Assembly (NCBI GenBank): GCA_902806575.1
Contig: CADCXD010000002.1
Coordinates: forward strand, 2,480,001 to 2,544,000
Direction: 5' to 3'
DNA from: Jackrogersella multiformis
Taxonomy: Eukaryota > Ascomycota > Sordariomycetes > Xylariales > Hypoxylaceae
Length of the DNA stretch: 64,000 bases
The notes under the pieces: generated by a model
What the model was told of the DNA's origin: nothing
The model's input: only the letters and a program-made list of their open reading frames with translations
Database searches by the model: none
Made by a program: the position numbers and the translations under genes
Part shown: one piece after another, positions 22,941-34,436 of the stretch
Layout: every line of letters starts with the position of its first letter
Position numbering within the stretch: the stretch's first letter is position 1

Positions 22941-24198
22941 GCCTTCATACATCTGCATTGCAGCAAAAAGCCAAGCCGCACCGTCCCATTTATATACATG
23001 TATGTACGTTGGCGTCTACGTACCGATGTTTCTTAGTGTTTTCCCAATGTACCTAACCCACTGCGCTTACCAATTTCGGCTAGATGGGGGCATCTGAGCT
23101 TGGCAAGCGTGCACGCCCCGTATCCTCCGTGAAATCGCGATTTCCACAATTCCACACTTCTGAGGTTCCACACTTCCACAAACTTTCTAGTGTAGGTACT
23201 ACGTAGGCAGGTAGGTAATCCAAATGGTACCCAGGTACCTAGGTAAGGTATGCCGCGCTTGCACTTGGTAGCTGATACTTTGTGGGCGCGTACCTATCAG
23301 GTAGGATCTTTCCCTTTCCTGATTGCCAATGGATCCCCCGTGTCTCCACCAAATGCAGGCAGCCTTAACCCGGAACCCGCTATAAGAAAAAACAGACTGT
23401 ACCACAAATGGCAAAAATCCGTAACTATGTACCTATGTACTATTCCAAAGTTTAAAAAAAAGGAAAAATTCATATGAAAAGAAACTCAAATGTATTACGG
23501 TACCGTAGGTAGTGGATTGTGTACATCTCTCCGCTGTCCCTGCAACTATAACCCTTGCAACCTCACAATCCGTGCATTGCATGGGTCCGTCGCCCAAACC
23601 CACTTAGCCATCATACCTACCTGTCTGGCCTGTATGTAGGTACTTCCTGGCAACAGGTCATGGTTCTAATCCAGCTCGTGCCTAGCCCCCCCCCAAAGCC
23701 CTGGTCAAACAAATCTGAGTATTACCAACCTTGGTTGTCTCCTCTTCTACCATCCCTTCTCTTTTTTCTTCAACTATTTTGCTTCCTCAACACCAAGAAT
23801 TATTCCGTAGCCTCATCAACGTCGTCCCATAACAACAAACATCTACCATATCGCGACTAAAATACAAGTAACAAAACACCATTGCGCCTCTAAACCTTAC
23901 CATCGCTTCTTCGACATTCTTTCCCTCTACACGATATGCCAATTTTTGTCTGACGAGGCCTTGCCAAATCACGTCTCCCGTGTAATTGGGTTGTGTGGGT
24001 GGGAGTTCACTCGTGTGTGTGGCCGAACAGAAGCTGAAAAGAGCTTATCCAGAAAGCTGAGAGACCCGCGACACTCTACCTATCGTTTATCCACGAACAA
24101 AGTCGCAACAACGCGACACCGTATCACTTTGTTGATATAATATTTATCCACAGTTATTTCGCGACAGTACGCCCGCGCAGCGATACCGTCATCCGAAA

Positions 24199-26321
24199 AT
24201 GTCGATGTACCCACACCGCGGCTTGCCGCAAAACGCGGCGCGTCTTAACGAGCTTCTTGATCAAATCCGAACTGAATTCGATAACCAAGTCCGCATGAAC
24301 GAGGGCTACGAGCAGCAGAGTGAGTACTAAATAAAACCACCCGCAGTTGGAGGACGTGAAGAGATAGATGTGGCTGCTAGTTGCTCTCAGTAAAGTTTTC
24401 ATCAGAAATCAGATTATTATTTGGATATATCATTTGCACGCGGCTATATGTACTAATACACGAGTAGTTCAACAACAAGTCCAGGAAGCTCAGCTGATCC
24501 GCGAGAAGGTCTATCAATTGGAGCAGCAGCACATGAATATTAAGGCGAAGTAGGCAAAATCTTATGAACAACACTCCCAAAAGTCAAAGGTTCCAATTCT
24601 AACCCCACATTGCCGTAGGTATGAAGAGGAGATGGTCTTACTCCGTCGTCAGCTCGAGGCTGCGCGAGGAGGTGCCCCTCAACCTTCCATCCCTGGCCCG
24701 CCGCAACATGGCGGTCCTTCAGCCGGCCCTCCACCTCCCTCGATCGGAATGGGTAACAACCTCTTCAGTGGAATCATGACCGGTCAAGGAGGTCAAGGCG
24801 GCGGTCTACCACCACAGCCCACTCCTCAGGAGCAAGCTCCTCCCGGGCCTCAGCATCAAATGCCGCAGCCGCCACCGGGACTCCAAGGACCTCCTCCCCC
24901 TCCACCGCCCCCGGCACAGCAGCCTCCTTTTCAGCAGCCTTACCAAGGCCCGGCCCCTAACGGGTTCCCTGGCCAACCTCCACAGAGCACTGCTTCACCC
25001 GGGCCGGGAAAGCGCGGCATTGGTAGGCCCCCTGCCGGTGGACCGGCTACTCCGCAGATTAATACCCCGATGCCGTATGCTGGACCCGGGGCTTCGCCGC
25101 AGGTAGCGAGCCATCCGACTCCAGACCATAGAGCTATGCCTCCCCACCCTGGCCCGATGGTGAACAACGCTCTTGGCGACTTGGATGTCGAACGCCTTCC
25201 CGCTCACGTGAAGAAGACACGAGACGACTGGTTTGTGATCTTCAACCAGCACGTTCCTCGCATGCTAGACGTTGATCTTGTTCACACGTTGAATCACGAA
25301 AGTGTCGTGTGCTGTGTCAGATTCAGCCATGATGGAAAGTATGTCGCGACGGGATGCAATCGGTCCGCTCAGATCTACGACGTCGCCACTGGCGAGAAGG
25401 TGTGTGTCTTGCAAGATGAGAATGTTGATATCAGCGGAGATCTGTATATCCGAAGCGTGTGCTTCAGCCCCGATGGCAAGTACCTAGCTACTGGAGCCGA
25501 GGACAAACTCATTCGGGTAAGTTGATGCCGCTAGACCCCTTATGTGTCTCATACTCATCTCGCTAAAATGGAATAGGTTTGGGATATCGCCAACCGTACT
25601 ATTCGCAACACATTTGCTGGCCACGAGCAGGACATCTATTCACTAGATTTTGCCCGGGATGGACGAACCATCGCTTCTGGCAGTGGTGATAGAACCGTTC
25701 GACTCTGGGATATTGAGCAGGGCACAAACATGCTCACCCTCTCTATTGAAGACGGTGTTACGACGGTTGCGATCTCTCCGGATACCAAATATGTAGCTGC
25801 CGGCTCGCTCGATAAGAGCGTCCGCGTTTGGGATATCCACCAAGGCTACCTCCTAGAGCGCCTTGAGGGACCCGACGGTCACAAAGATAGTGTTTACTCT
25901 GTTGCCTTCTCTCCTAATGGCAAGGATCTCGTGAGCGGTAGTCTGGACAAGACTATCAAGATGTGGGAATTAGCGACTCCAAGAGGCCTAACAAACCCTG
26001 GACCGAAGGGAGGTCGATGTGTCAAGACATTCGAAGGCCACCGGGTAAGCCTCAATACTGGACTCTTGTACTCTGCCATGCTAATAAGACTAGGACTTCG
26101 TACTAAGTGTTGCACTTACGCCCGATGCCAACTGGGTCATGTCGGGTTCCAAGGATCGTGGTGTTCAGTTCTGGGATCCCCGAACAGGGTTCACGCAACT
26201 TATGCTTCAAGGCCACAAGAACTCGGTCATATCCGTGGCGCCTAGCCCAACGGGCGGCTTCTTCGCGACCGGGTCCGGCGACATGAGGGCGCGTATCTGG
26301 TCGTACCGGTCCATCTCCTGA
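24199..26321 (+). CDS. tup1: Tup1/RCO-1/RcoA WD40 transcriptional corepressor
   Basis: Five exons: 24199-24319, 24468-24549, 24619-25516, 25577-26044 and 26094-26321, giving 598 aa. Residues about 10-90 form the Tup_N tetramerisation helix (ARLNELLDQIRTEFDNQ, then QEAQLIREKVYQLEQQH) that also binds the Ssn6/Cyc8 partner. A Pro/Gln/Gly-rich linker (about 90-240) follows, then DDWFVIFNQ and a WD40 propeller from about residue 285 with seven recognisable blades, including SVCFSPDGKYLATGAEDKLI and SVAFSPNGKDLVSGSLDKTI. Blade endings are the usual WD/WE/FWD/IW residues. Tup1 with Ssn6 is recruited by DNA-binding repressors to silence glucose-repressed, developmental and secondary-metabolite genes. 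It converges on rmp1. Confidence 0.95.
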
Positions 26322-26865
26322 GGAGAGGAATGACCTAGAAGCCGTAGATGTTTAGGACATACAACAGTGCGACGATGATGATACAGCGAATTCCAATACG
26401 ATTTAATATACCCATAGTGGGACGAATCCTCGGACCATGTTATACTGTGGGAGAGGGCCTACGCACAGGTTGGAGGGACAGGCTTTAGTGTTTAGTTATT
26501 CCTTAGGGCTTAGACAGTTTAAATCCGCCCTAACCATGGTCGAGGCGGCCTTGGGGTCTTGGTACCCTCTGTCAACAAATCAAGGTGCGCTCCTCAGATG
26601 ATCATGAAGGTGTGGATATCATGTGTACTTGGAGAAACGGGGCAGAATTCTTGTAATGGTCTCCGTTGGCTGGCGAGGCTTAAAAGGGAGTTTTAATCTC
26701 AAGTTTAAACAAACGTGTAGCCTATGTCGTAAATATTTGCTCAGAGAACTCTGCTAGTCATGGGAAAATATGATGATTTTAACTCGGGGCACACCAAAAA
26801 ATCGTATTTTGAGGTGATTTAATCTGCATCATATCTGGTATCAATGGCCATGTGCCATCCTCAGC
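26322..26865. other. Tail-to-tail intergenic region between tup1 and rmp1
   Basis: No gene is supported; it contains the 3' flanks of both convergent genes. Confidence 0.6.
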
Positions 26866-28015
26866 TTAGAATAGGTCCTTGAAGAGGACGTCGAATTCAT
26901 CGCTGCCCTTTTTGGCCTTCTTTTTCCTCGATGGTTTCGCGACTTCCTTGGTAGATGTGCCGCCTACTTCGTTAGTTTTGCCTTTAGAGGTTATACCATC
27001 GTGCTTCTCTATAGGCGCAGTATTACTGTTGCGACTCGGATTTTTCTTTGCGCCGGCGGGGATGTCGAGGGATCCAGACCGGCTCCCCTGCTCCAACGAG
27101 ATGTCCTTCTTACGCAGCTTCTCGGCCTTCGCCACCTCGGCCCGCGAGACCACGATACCTCCTTGGCGAGTAGACGTCTCGCGAGCCCCGCCGCGGGTAC
27201 GGGTAGCTGGTTCTTTGCCGCTCGAACCATCGAACTGTTTCGCGGCTCCGGCGGAGGAGCTGCTGGCGGGCCCGCGCGCCGCCAAGCTGCCGCCGTCTTG
27301 CTCTTTTTGCTCCTCCTCCGCCTGTGGGATCGTTGCCGCCTCTCCTGCCAGCCGCACGCAGGCTGCGTTCACCTGGGCCAGCGCGCCGAGCAGCACGACG
27401 CCGAGCGTCGCGAACTGGTTGTCTGCTGCCAGCTGCGAGAAGGCCCTGTTTCGCTGTTTGTCAGTGGTTTCCTTTTTTTTTTTTTTCTGAAGGGTGACTA
27501 TGACTACTTCCCGTCTGTCTATCCCGTCCTCTCGTGACGTGAAGAAATAGTGTCGGAGTGAAAAATGACAGGAAATACTCGCGTCAAGGAAAAGGAAAAG
27601 GAAAGAGTATGATTGGGGGGGGAGGCAATAAGGGAATGCAACGAAAATCAACATACACATAGCACCTCGGCACCAGCACGTCTCGCAGCCACACCGCGTG
27701 CTCGCGCGCCTTGGCCTCGGCGCGCTCGTCGTCGCGCCTGCGCTTCTTCCCGCTGCCCGCGGGCTTGGCGGCGGCGGAGGCATCGAGCAGCTCGGCGGCC
27801 AGCCGGTCGGCGTGGCGCCGCAGCATGCCGAAGGGCGCCCACCACGCCGCGCGCCGGTGCTGGTTCCGGTTGCGGTGGTTGAAGCCCCGGAGGATCGGCT
27901 GCAGCGGCTGCAGCGCGTCGAGCGCCGAGGCGTAGGCGCTGCTGGCGGTGGTGGTAGTGGTGCTGCTACTACCCGCAGCGGCGGGGGCGCGGGGCGGGGC
28001 GCGGTCTGCGGACAT
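26866..28015 (-). CDS. rmp1: RNase MRP protein subunit Rmp1-like
   Basis: Two exons, 28015-27666 and 27445-26866 (220-nt intron, GTGCTA donor, AAACAG acceptor), give 309 aa. The key motif is FNHRNRNQHRRAAWWAPFGM with LRRHADRL, the signature of the Rmp1 family (RNase MRP-specific subunit, pre-rRNA and mRNA cleavage in the nucleolus). After the splice the helical ending AFSQLAADNQFATLGVVLLG also fits the family. The C-terminal half is a low-complexity, Lys/Ser-rich region closing with KKKAKKGSDEFDVLF, a basic cluster and acidic-hydrophobic end seen in Rmp1 proteins. Exon 1 is very GC-rich. The donor was chosen because it restores the family motif and phase. Confidence 0.8.
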
Positions 28016-28625
28016 TACATTGTTCGTGCGGCTATACTAATTAGTATAGTGTGTGGAAGTGTGGAAGTGTGACTGGACGAGGATGGTGAAGGCTTTTTTT
28101 ATCAGGAATAGCTTATAACTGAGTTAAGCTTTTAATTGCATAGTGGCTTAACTGCCTAGTCGATAAAAAGTATTTACTTATGAGCTGTAATTCGTTTACG
28201 TTATGAATATATCCTGCAATATGACTAAGCTACTCTTATCTGCATATATCAAGCCCCCTAACATAATGTTCAAGTTAATTAGTCGAATAAACCTAGGTAT
28301 TTAAAGTATCTTCCTCGGTCTCAACCGCTTTACTCCTCAGTTTACTGTATAGAAATGGAGGTCATTGTCAAGAAGCTTCTAGATCCACGTCGCGATACCT
28401 ACGGAGAGACATTTGGATGGAGGGGGGGCACAGGGAAACACTCTACGAGTGGCGTAGAAGAGGGAAGGAGGTGCAGTGGTCAGAGAACTAGTGTAGCGAC
28501 GCAGCCGTAGTCATTAGCCATCGAGACCTTTCGAACCGCAAACACAGACTCGAAAAATACATAGTCATGGCATTAAATTTAACAATATTTATTTTTCATA
28601 TATCCCGAGTACCTAGGTAGATATC
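28016..28625. other. Intergenic region upstream of rmp1 and downstream of the receptor gene
   Basis: No gene is supported. It has an AT-rich part at 28,090-28,320 and CCTAGGTA motifs near 28,290 and 28,610. Confidence 0.55.
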
Positions 28626-29869
28626 CTATCTCCGACTAAAACACGGATACGCCAGCTCGAACGGCCTGGCTTCGCGTACGAGCGCGCGCTCCGGGGGCTT
28701 ATCCATATCTACCAGACGATAGGGGTAGTCCGCCATGCGGTAGTACTGCATGCTGCCGGACGGCGTCATGTGGTGGACAACAACGGTGCCGGATTTCCTC
28801 CACGAGTAGACCGAGCGGCGGCGGCGGCGGTGTCGTCCCCGCCTGCGTACCCCCGAACATCTTCTTGAGGAGCGGGCGCAGCATGGCGAGCGACGACGCG
28901 ACCAGGACGAGCCCGTTCTCGACCGTGGACCAGATCGACAGGCCGGTGAAGACGTCGGACACGTCGTAGGTCGACGTGGTCAGCTGCCAGATGTACGGCA
29001 TGCGGACTATGGTTGCTGCCGAGGCGCTGGTTGGCGTTGTTAGCAGACATTTCCTCATGACGTAGGGAGGGGAGTGGGAGAGAGGAGCGGAGCATGAAAT
29101 AGGGGGTTACCCATACATCGACCCGAGCGCGAGAGTGCAAGAAATCATGACCTTAGATTTTTTCGATAGCTCCAGATTCCGCACGAGCGCGATGGGCAAC
29201 AGCCCCAGCACCCAGTCCGAGACGGCGTTTATCGCAGCACCCGCATAAGTGACGCCTGTGACCAACTCGTCGCTGAAGCATTTCCCCTTTATGCCGTCGG
29301 TGTATCTACCCCAGTAGTAGGCCACCGGACGGCACTGGAATACGGCCATGAAGGCGAAGAAAATGTTGTAGGCGAGACACACAAGCAGCACGGTGCAGAT
29401 GACCGATTTGTGCCACGCCTTCGAACAGATGCGCAGGAGGAAGACCCCGATGGTGAATTTGACGAATAGGGACGTCACGATGTATGCCACTTCCGCCGCC
29501 CATCTCATCTACCGCGGTTCATCAGCTTGTAGCATAAATTTTATTTATATTTGTGAGAGGCTACCTTGAGAATTTTTGGGACATTCTCAATGGGGACTTG
29601 GATCATCTCCTGACCGGACCCGTATGAGATGCTTAGCATGACGAGTGCACAATAGAACGTAAAGCATATCTGCTCCGGTTAGCCCTGATACATTCACCAC
29701 GCTACCAAACAACGCTTACCATTGCCGCAATGGCTAACCAATCTTCTGTTTGGAAAATCTTTAACATGCGTGCCCTAACATAGCACCGAAGAGCCAACGT
29801 GATAGTTGATAGCGGGAGGAATACTAGCACGGTAGCAGCCAGCTGGTTTCCGCTATTGTCGGACGTCAT
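28626..29869 (-). CDS. PTH11-like receptor (fungal rhodopsin domain), probable C-terminal frameshift
   Basis: Exons 29869-29720, 29669-29565, 29508-29117 (or 29111) and 29026 onwards encode a seven-helix membrane protein of the fungal rhodopsin/PTH11-like class without a CFEM domain. Landmarks are LPLSTITLALRCYVRA (helix 1), TEDWLAIAAM, FLLRICSKAWHK, FQCRPVAYYW, the conserved KCF before helix 5, and WSTVENGLVLVASSLAMLRP (helix 7). Such receptors sense surface or nutrient cues and are thought to couple to G proteins. After LLKKMFG the nominal frame continues to 28699 with Pro-rich, atypical sequence. The +1 frame continues to 28626 with a basic tail (RRRRRSVYSWRKS) much more like family members. 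No intron fixes this; a single-base change in the C5 run at 28850-28854 would. Confidence 0.78.
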
Positions 29870-32293
29870 GGCTTGAGTCGGATTGAGTGCTGGAGTTGAG
29901 ATGCACAATGATAATCGGGCCAGACAGGAATGAAATTGGCCCAGAGGGCAATCTCAAAACGGATGGGTTCACATTGAAGTTGGACAGAGAATAGCATGAC
30001 GTGGGGTCAAGGTGAGGAAAACATCAGAGATATATTTTTTCTGTCCGCCCGCTCCATAATCCAGGATATCGGGACACTATCTTGACATCGGCATCCTAGC
30101 CAAGCAAGCAAACGAGGATGGATACGTACAAGCAAATGCTTGTCCGGGGTAGCTTGGGAATGGGTAGTCTGAGATTCCCGAAAGATCGTTTACTACGCTA
30201 TTCATGAAAGAAGAAGTATGTCCGCCATGTCAATTATGCCATCGTAGGCTTTGGTGTGGGCGGAGGGTGATGGAAATGACTAATAATACGCATGATCGTC
30301 GGAATAGGACTATTAAGGGCAAGCGTTAGTCGGTTACGGTTCATCTTCGGAGCATGGCCTTATTTTCGTAGGTGGAAGATTCGGCAGGTTGCAAAGACGG
30401 TATAGTAGACACCCTAGTATATGTAAACGTCGCATAATAGTGACATGTCTAAGAAGGGAAGGCTGTCGTCGTTGCAGCGTTTCGTTCCCGTCACATGCCA
30501 TATGGTTTAGCACGGGAACCCCACGATTTGGTATAGTCCCAACAGGGCTAACAACCCGATACTAGAAAGTCAGATGGCAGTGCGAGGTAGATAGCTCGAA
30601 TAGGCAATCAAATAAGGCCGAATTATGCGTCTTCATAGACTATCGATAAGAGATCGACAACTCGGCCCGCCGAGTATGAAGCCGAAAAGAATACGATGCA
30701 GAACTATACAGAACACTATTAAGTGCTGCTGTATCTTTTCGGCGTGGGGTTGAACCTTGGAGGCAAACCCGATCATTTGGAGTTCGCTGTCTCAGATCCA
30801 GCATTGATACGAAATAGCATTCATATGCTTCGTCAGAATGCCTAGGTGTAGTTACCTACGAGTAACAAATATGTTTCTATTTTAGAGGGTCAATGGTGTA
30901 CGAAGACTTTCTGTTTGTATGGACAAACATGGTAGCAGTTCCAAGGTTGTGTGCCTAGGTAAGAGAAGATGTTGATGAGCCTATTGGTGTTGCCGACCCG
31001 GTACTGAGTACCCAAAAAAGAAGCTGTGGGGATGATGGGGAATAATCAGAATCATGGCAGGGTAGGACGAAACGTTGCGGCTAAGTGACGTGGAAGGCTA
31101 GAGAGGTACATGAAACAATGTAACATTTTGTTACACCTAGGTAGGTAGCGAGTACAAGTGACGAAGAAAATGAACATTTGTTTGGGTCATCCATTGTAGA
31201 AAGACAAGTGAATTCGATCTCGGCTGGTAGGTGGAAGAAGATAAAGATTGTGGGTTAGTGAATTGAAGTGGAGGATAATCGGGTAAGAATGGGGAACGGT
31301 CGGTTCCTACCTGGGTGGGTACGCTAAAGCCAGCTGCAACCAACTGCTGTCACCTTTGTGCCACTATGACGACCTTTGTGTCACGTTCTAGAAGGTACTT
31401 AGGTACCTAATATAAATATATCTTACCTCAGCCTCAACAACTTCAACGTAACACCCATGCATCACCACCTACGCATATTCTTCCAAGGTTCGCTACGCAA
31501 ACCACCTCACACTCACAAATAAACACATCGTACAAAATTCATGTAGGTCTTACTGGAAAATCATGATTCCTATTAATATGCGACGTTTCCTCTAAACTAA
31601 AACACCGTGAACACCATGCGACAGTCCGAGAAGTAAGATCGTAGGGGTATAGTAGTAGAAAGAGAGGGGTATATTCGCATCAACTCTTCTCGCGTGCTGA
31701 ATAAAGGAAGCCCTCCACTCATAACTCCCTGCTAGTCGATCCCTGGACACTTATGCTCTTGGGAATATGACATTCCAACTCATAAGAATTAGGAGTATAC
31801 CAGCACAGTGCGATCCTTGATGCAATCCAGGTGAACGAGGGGAAGACCACAAGCCAAGAGCCATCCATTCCGATCAACTCGTTTTTTCCGTCTGCCTTTT
31901 CGCAATATGCCCTAGAGATTGTGTTTCACATCTGCAGACAAAGAGGTCAGTTCTCCGATATTCATGTATTGATAGTCAATTCGTCAGAAAATATTTAGTA
32001 CATCTGACTTACTGGATCTCTAATATCGAAACGACCTTCTGGTGGATCATATTGCGAGGCGAAGAACAGTGTCTAGTATCCGTATTAGTAGGCGTTGTGA
32101 TCGATAGGAGGAAACAATCTTACCGGTTGGCAAAAAAGGGAGAGAAAAAACCATCGAGAAAACAACGCGTCGCATAAAAAGAACCGAGGATGTCGCATAT
32201 AATAGGAACATAGGTCGAGTAGCACCTAAAACCATCAGTCAACCTGCATACTCTCGGGACTTTTGGAGTCTTACCGACGAGTAAGTAGGTACC
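29870..32293. other. Intergenic region between the receptor gene and the 399-aa gene
   Basis: No gene is supported over 2.4 kb. It contains CCTAGGTA motifs near 30,840, 30,953, 31,135-31,148 and 31,393-31,408. Short frames at 31,137-31,343 and 32,047-32,235 look random. Confidence 0.5.
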
Positions 32294-33792
32294 TTAATCG
32301 GCTAATCGGACGGCATAGAATATGCCACCAGGAAGGACATACCAGCGGCAATCGCCCATGTGGTCGATGCCGTAGCGGTTGCGGAGAGTCCATTCGCCAT
32401 CAAGCTCTCGGCAGTAATACATGCGAGACGGATCGGGGTCAGCGGGGGCGATGTCCTGGCCCTCAAGAGCCTTATTGTTCAGGGCGGTATGATACTGCTC
32501 GAGTTGTACTTCCGTTCCGGTCTTGCCGATTCCCATAATGTCTGGGGCAGAGCTCACGGGGTACGATCCAGGCATACCCTGAGGTTGGCCCACCATCGCA
32601 GGGAATGCGCTAGGCTGAGTGGCCACCGGACCTGGCTGAGAGACGAGGTGAACACCAGACTGGCCTTGGATGTAGACAGGTTGCTGAGCACCTTGCTGCT
32701 GCTGGAGAAGGATAGGATTGGTCGCGACACCAGAGGCCTGTGGAGAGAGAGAGAAAAAGGTTAGCTTTCATGTTCAGATAAAGTAAGATATGGACGAGCG
32801 CATCAATGAAAGAAAGGAGATTATGTTAACGCGAGCTCTAGGAGATCTATTCATCTCAAATGGGACATGTAGCAGCGCGCATTCGTTCCAACGGGTACTT
32901 TGCTTAAAGTTCGGATGGGACTTGCATTATGAAGATAGTAAGTTGGCTGGGGCGTGGCCTGCTGTGCGACAATGCATGGGACAGCTTGAAGTACGGGCAA
33001 GACCCTTGATGAGTCTTGGGTGAGAGTAGCAGATACCTGTTGAAGGGGCACATATTGGGCTGGAGCACCACCAAAACCACCATCCTGAACATTGGCAGTT
33101 CCAACGACTTGGTAGATATGGCCATCGATGTTCATGTACTGACCACCGCCGGCGTTGGCGCTGTCATAGCGAGGGTGGTAGGTGTGTGGGATAGGACCAT
33201 AGGTGGTATCAGGAACGGGAGGCTGAAAGTGCTGGCCCTGGTTTGGCATGAAGCTAGGGTATGCCATAGCTGGAGCTTGCTGGTGGCTTACAGGAGTAAC
33301 AAGTTGAGGACCGGCCTGAGGGATGACTTGAGGGACGACCTGAGGGTGATTCTGGGCGAAGCCTGGTGGGTAGACTTGTGGAGGCGCAACTCCAGGGATC
33401 TGGTGGCCTAACTGCGGCTGCGGACCAGAGGCTGGGTTATAGCCGTGAATTGGATTCTGGATGTTGTTGTTACCGTTTTTGTAGACTAAACCGACGCCGG
33501 GGATGTTGGTGACAGTCTGTTCAAATCCAGGTCCAGAGGTCTGGTATTTCGATTGAGGAGTCGGGTCGTTGATAGGTTGATTGCCAGGTTCAGACGCGAC
33601 AGGTTTCCGCACCGGGATCTCAGTGTGGTGGGTGGTGTCGTTGCGGTGATGATTGGTAGTGTTGGTATTTTTGTTGGTAGTGGTGGTGTTGGATGGTGTA
33701 GAAGAGTAAGAAGTGGAAGGGAGGTAGGAGGAAGAAGAACGTTTCTTGAATTTAGTATCTTTTCGCTCGGGACTCTTAGGAGGGGTACCCAT
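32294..33792 (-). CDS. Conserved-looking fungal protein of unknown function, Pro/Gln/Asn-rich with C-terminal Cys/Trp domain
   Basis: Two exons, 33792-33037 and 32737-32294 (299-nt intron, GTATCT donor, TCTCTCCACAG acceptor), give 399 aa. The start MGTPPKSPERKDTKFKKR is basic. The middle is low complexity with many Pro, Gln, Asn and Tyr residues, resembling prion-like or disordered scaffolds. The last 70 residues are distinct and likely folded: VQLEQYHTALNNKALEG, then DPDPSRMYYCRELDGEW and GDCRWYVLPGGIFYAVRL. I recognise this ending as a type seen in hypothetical proteins of other Sordariomycetes but know no function. An orphan exon 540 bp upstream might be its true first exon (see 34326-34436). 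Confidence 0.7.
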
Positions 33793-34325
33793 GGTGTCAG
33801 GTGGTGAACAATTGGATACCTTAGGTAGGTAGGTAGGTATGTACTCCGGGCAATGACTGTTTAAAAGGAAAAGAATGGGGGGGTTTGGTAGCGAATTCCC
33901 GCACAGTGGATTGGTCAAGTTGTTCTTTCCTTGCAGGTGAAAGATGCCAGTGGCAAGGAAGGTTTCACACTTGTGCTCTGATTGTGCCCAGGTGTGATGG
34001 AATATTCAATGTTTAAGCTCCTGTTAAGGACTTAAATATTTGGAAAGTTCATTGGAGGGCAGGTGAGAGGTGGAAAATAGGAAGATGGAAAAAAAAGAGG
34101 GAAAGGACGGATCTGTGAATGACAACCAATAAGGTACCTGGTAAGAATAAAAGAAGAAAAGGAAAGAATGTTTTCTGTCTCGAGTTTCGCGTGAGTGACT
34201 CGAAGCTACAAGTTGGGTGACATCACGGATTATTCTCGCAGAGCCTCAGCCCACCAAGATATGCGCGCAAACCGATGCTCAAATCACAGTGAGATTAAAA
34301 GAAACTTCGAAACTTCAATACTTAC
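33793..34325. other. Region between the 399-aa gene and the upstream orphan exon
   Basis: Either the promoter of the 399-aa gene or a long intron. TAGGTAGGTAGGTAGGTA repeats lie at 33,822-33,838. An in-phase AG (33,819-33,818) in this repeat could join to the orphan exon but lacks a pyrimidine tract. Confidence 0.45.
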
Positions 34326-34436
34326 CGTGCCCCTGTTCACTGAGATCCATCTAGCTCCATCCCACACGTACTGACGCGTTCCTTGTCGCGCGCGATCCTC
34401 CTCGAGGTAGACGTCGTCGACTTCCCAGCAGCACAT
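34326..34436 (-). CDS. Orphan coding exon, 37 codons ending at a GTAAGT donor
   Basis: From ATG at 34436 the frame reads MCCWEVDDVYLEED, continues through QYVWDGARWISVNRGT, and stops exactly at a phase-0 GTAAGT donor (34325). An in-phase CAG lies 15 nt before the ATG, so it could also be an internal exon. Composition (Trp, Asp, Arg, Glu rich) is protein-like. It may be the first exon of the 399-aa gene through a 500-nt intron, or a separate small gene. No family is recognised. Confidence 0.4.

Larger units (their letters stand above)
20501..24198. other. Gene desert, part 2, and tup1 upstream region
   Basis: No gene is supported. The region is AT-rich (notably 21,400-21,740 and 22,020-22,300), with a dense cluster of TACCTAGGTACCTA motifs at 22,382-22,500 and others at 22,845-22,858 and 23,230-23,246. 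A 20-nt A tract is at 22,921. The last 500 bases are CT- and CA-rich and probably include the promoter and 5' leader of tup1. A 77-codon open frame at 20,519-20,752 has no recognised domain. Confidence 0.5.

Noticed and set aside
15684..24198. Search for a ustiloxin-type RiPP precursor beside the UstYa gene
   Set aside because: No frame with repeated Lys-Arg-flanked peptides or a signal peptide was found on either strand.
27001..27537. 178-codon plus-strand frame opposite rmp1
   Set aside because: Antisense shadow of the low-complexity rmp1 exon.
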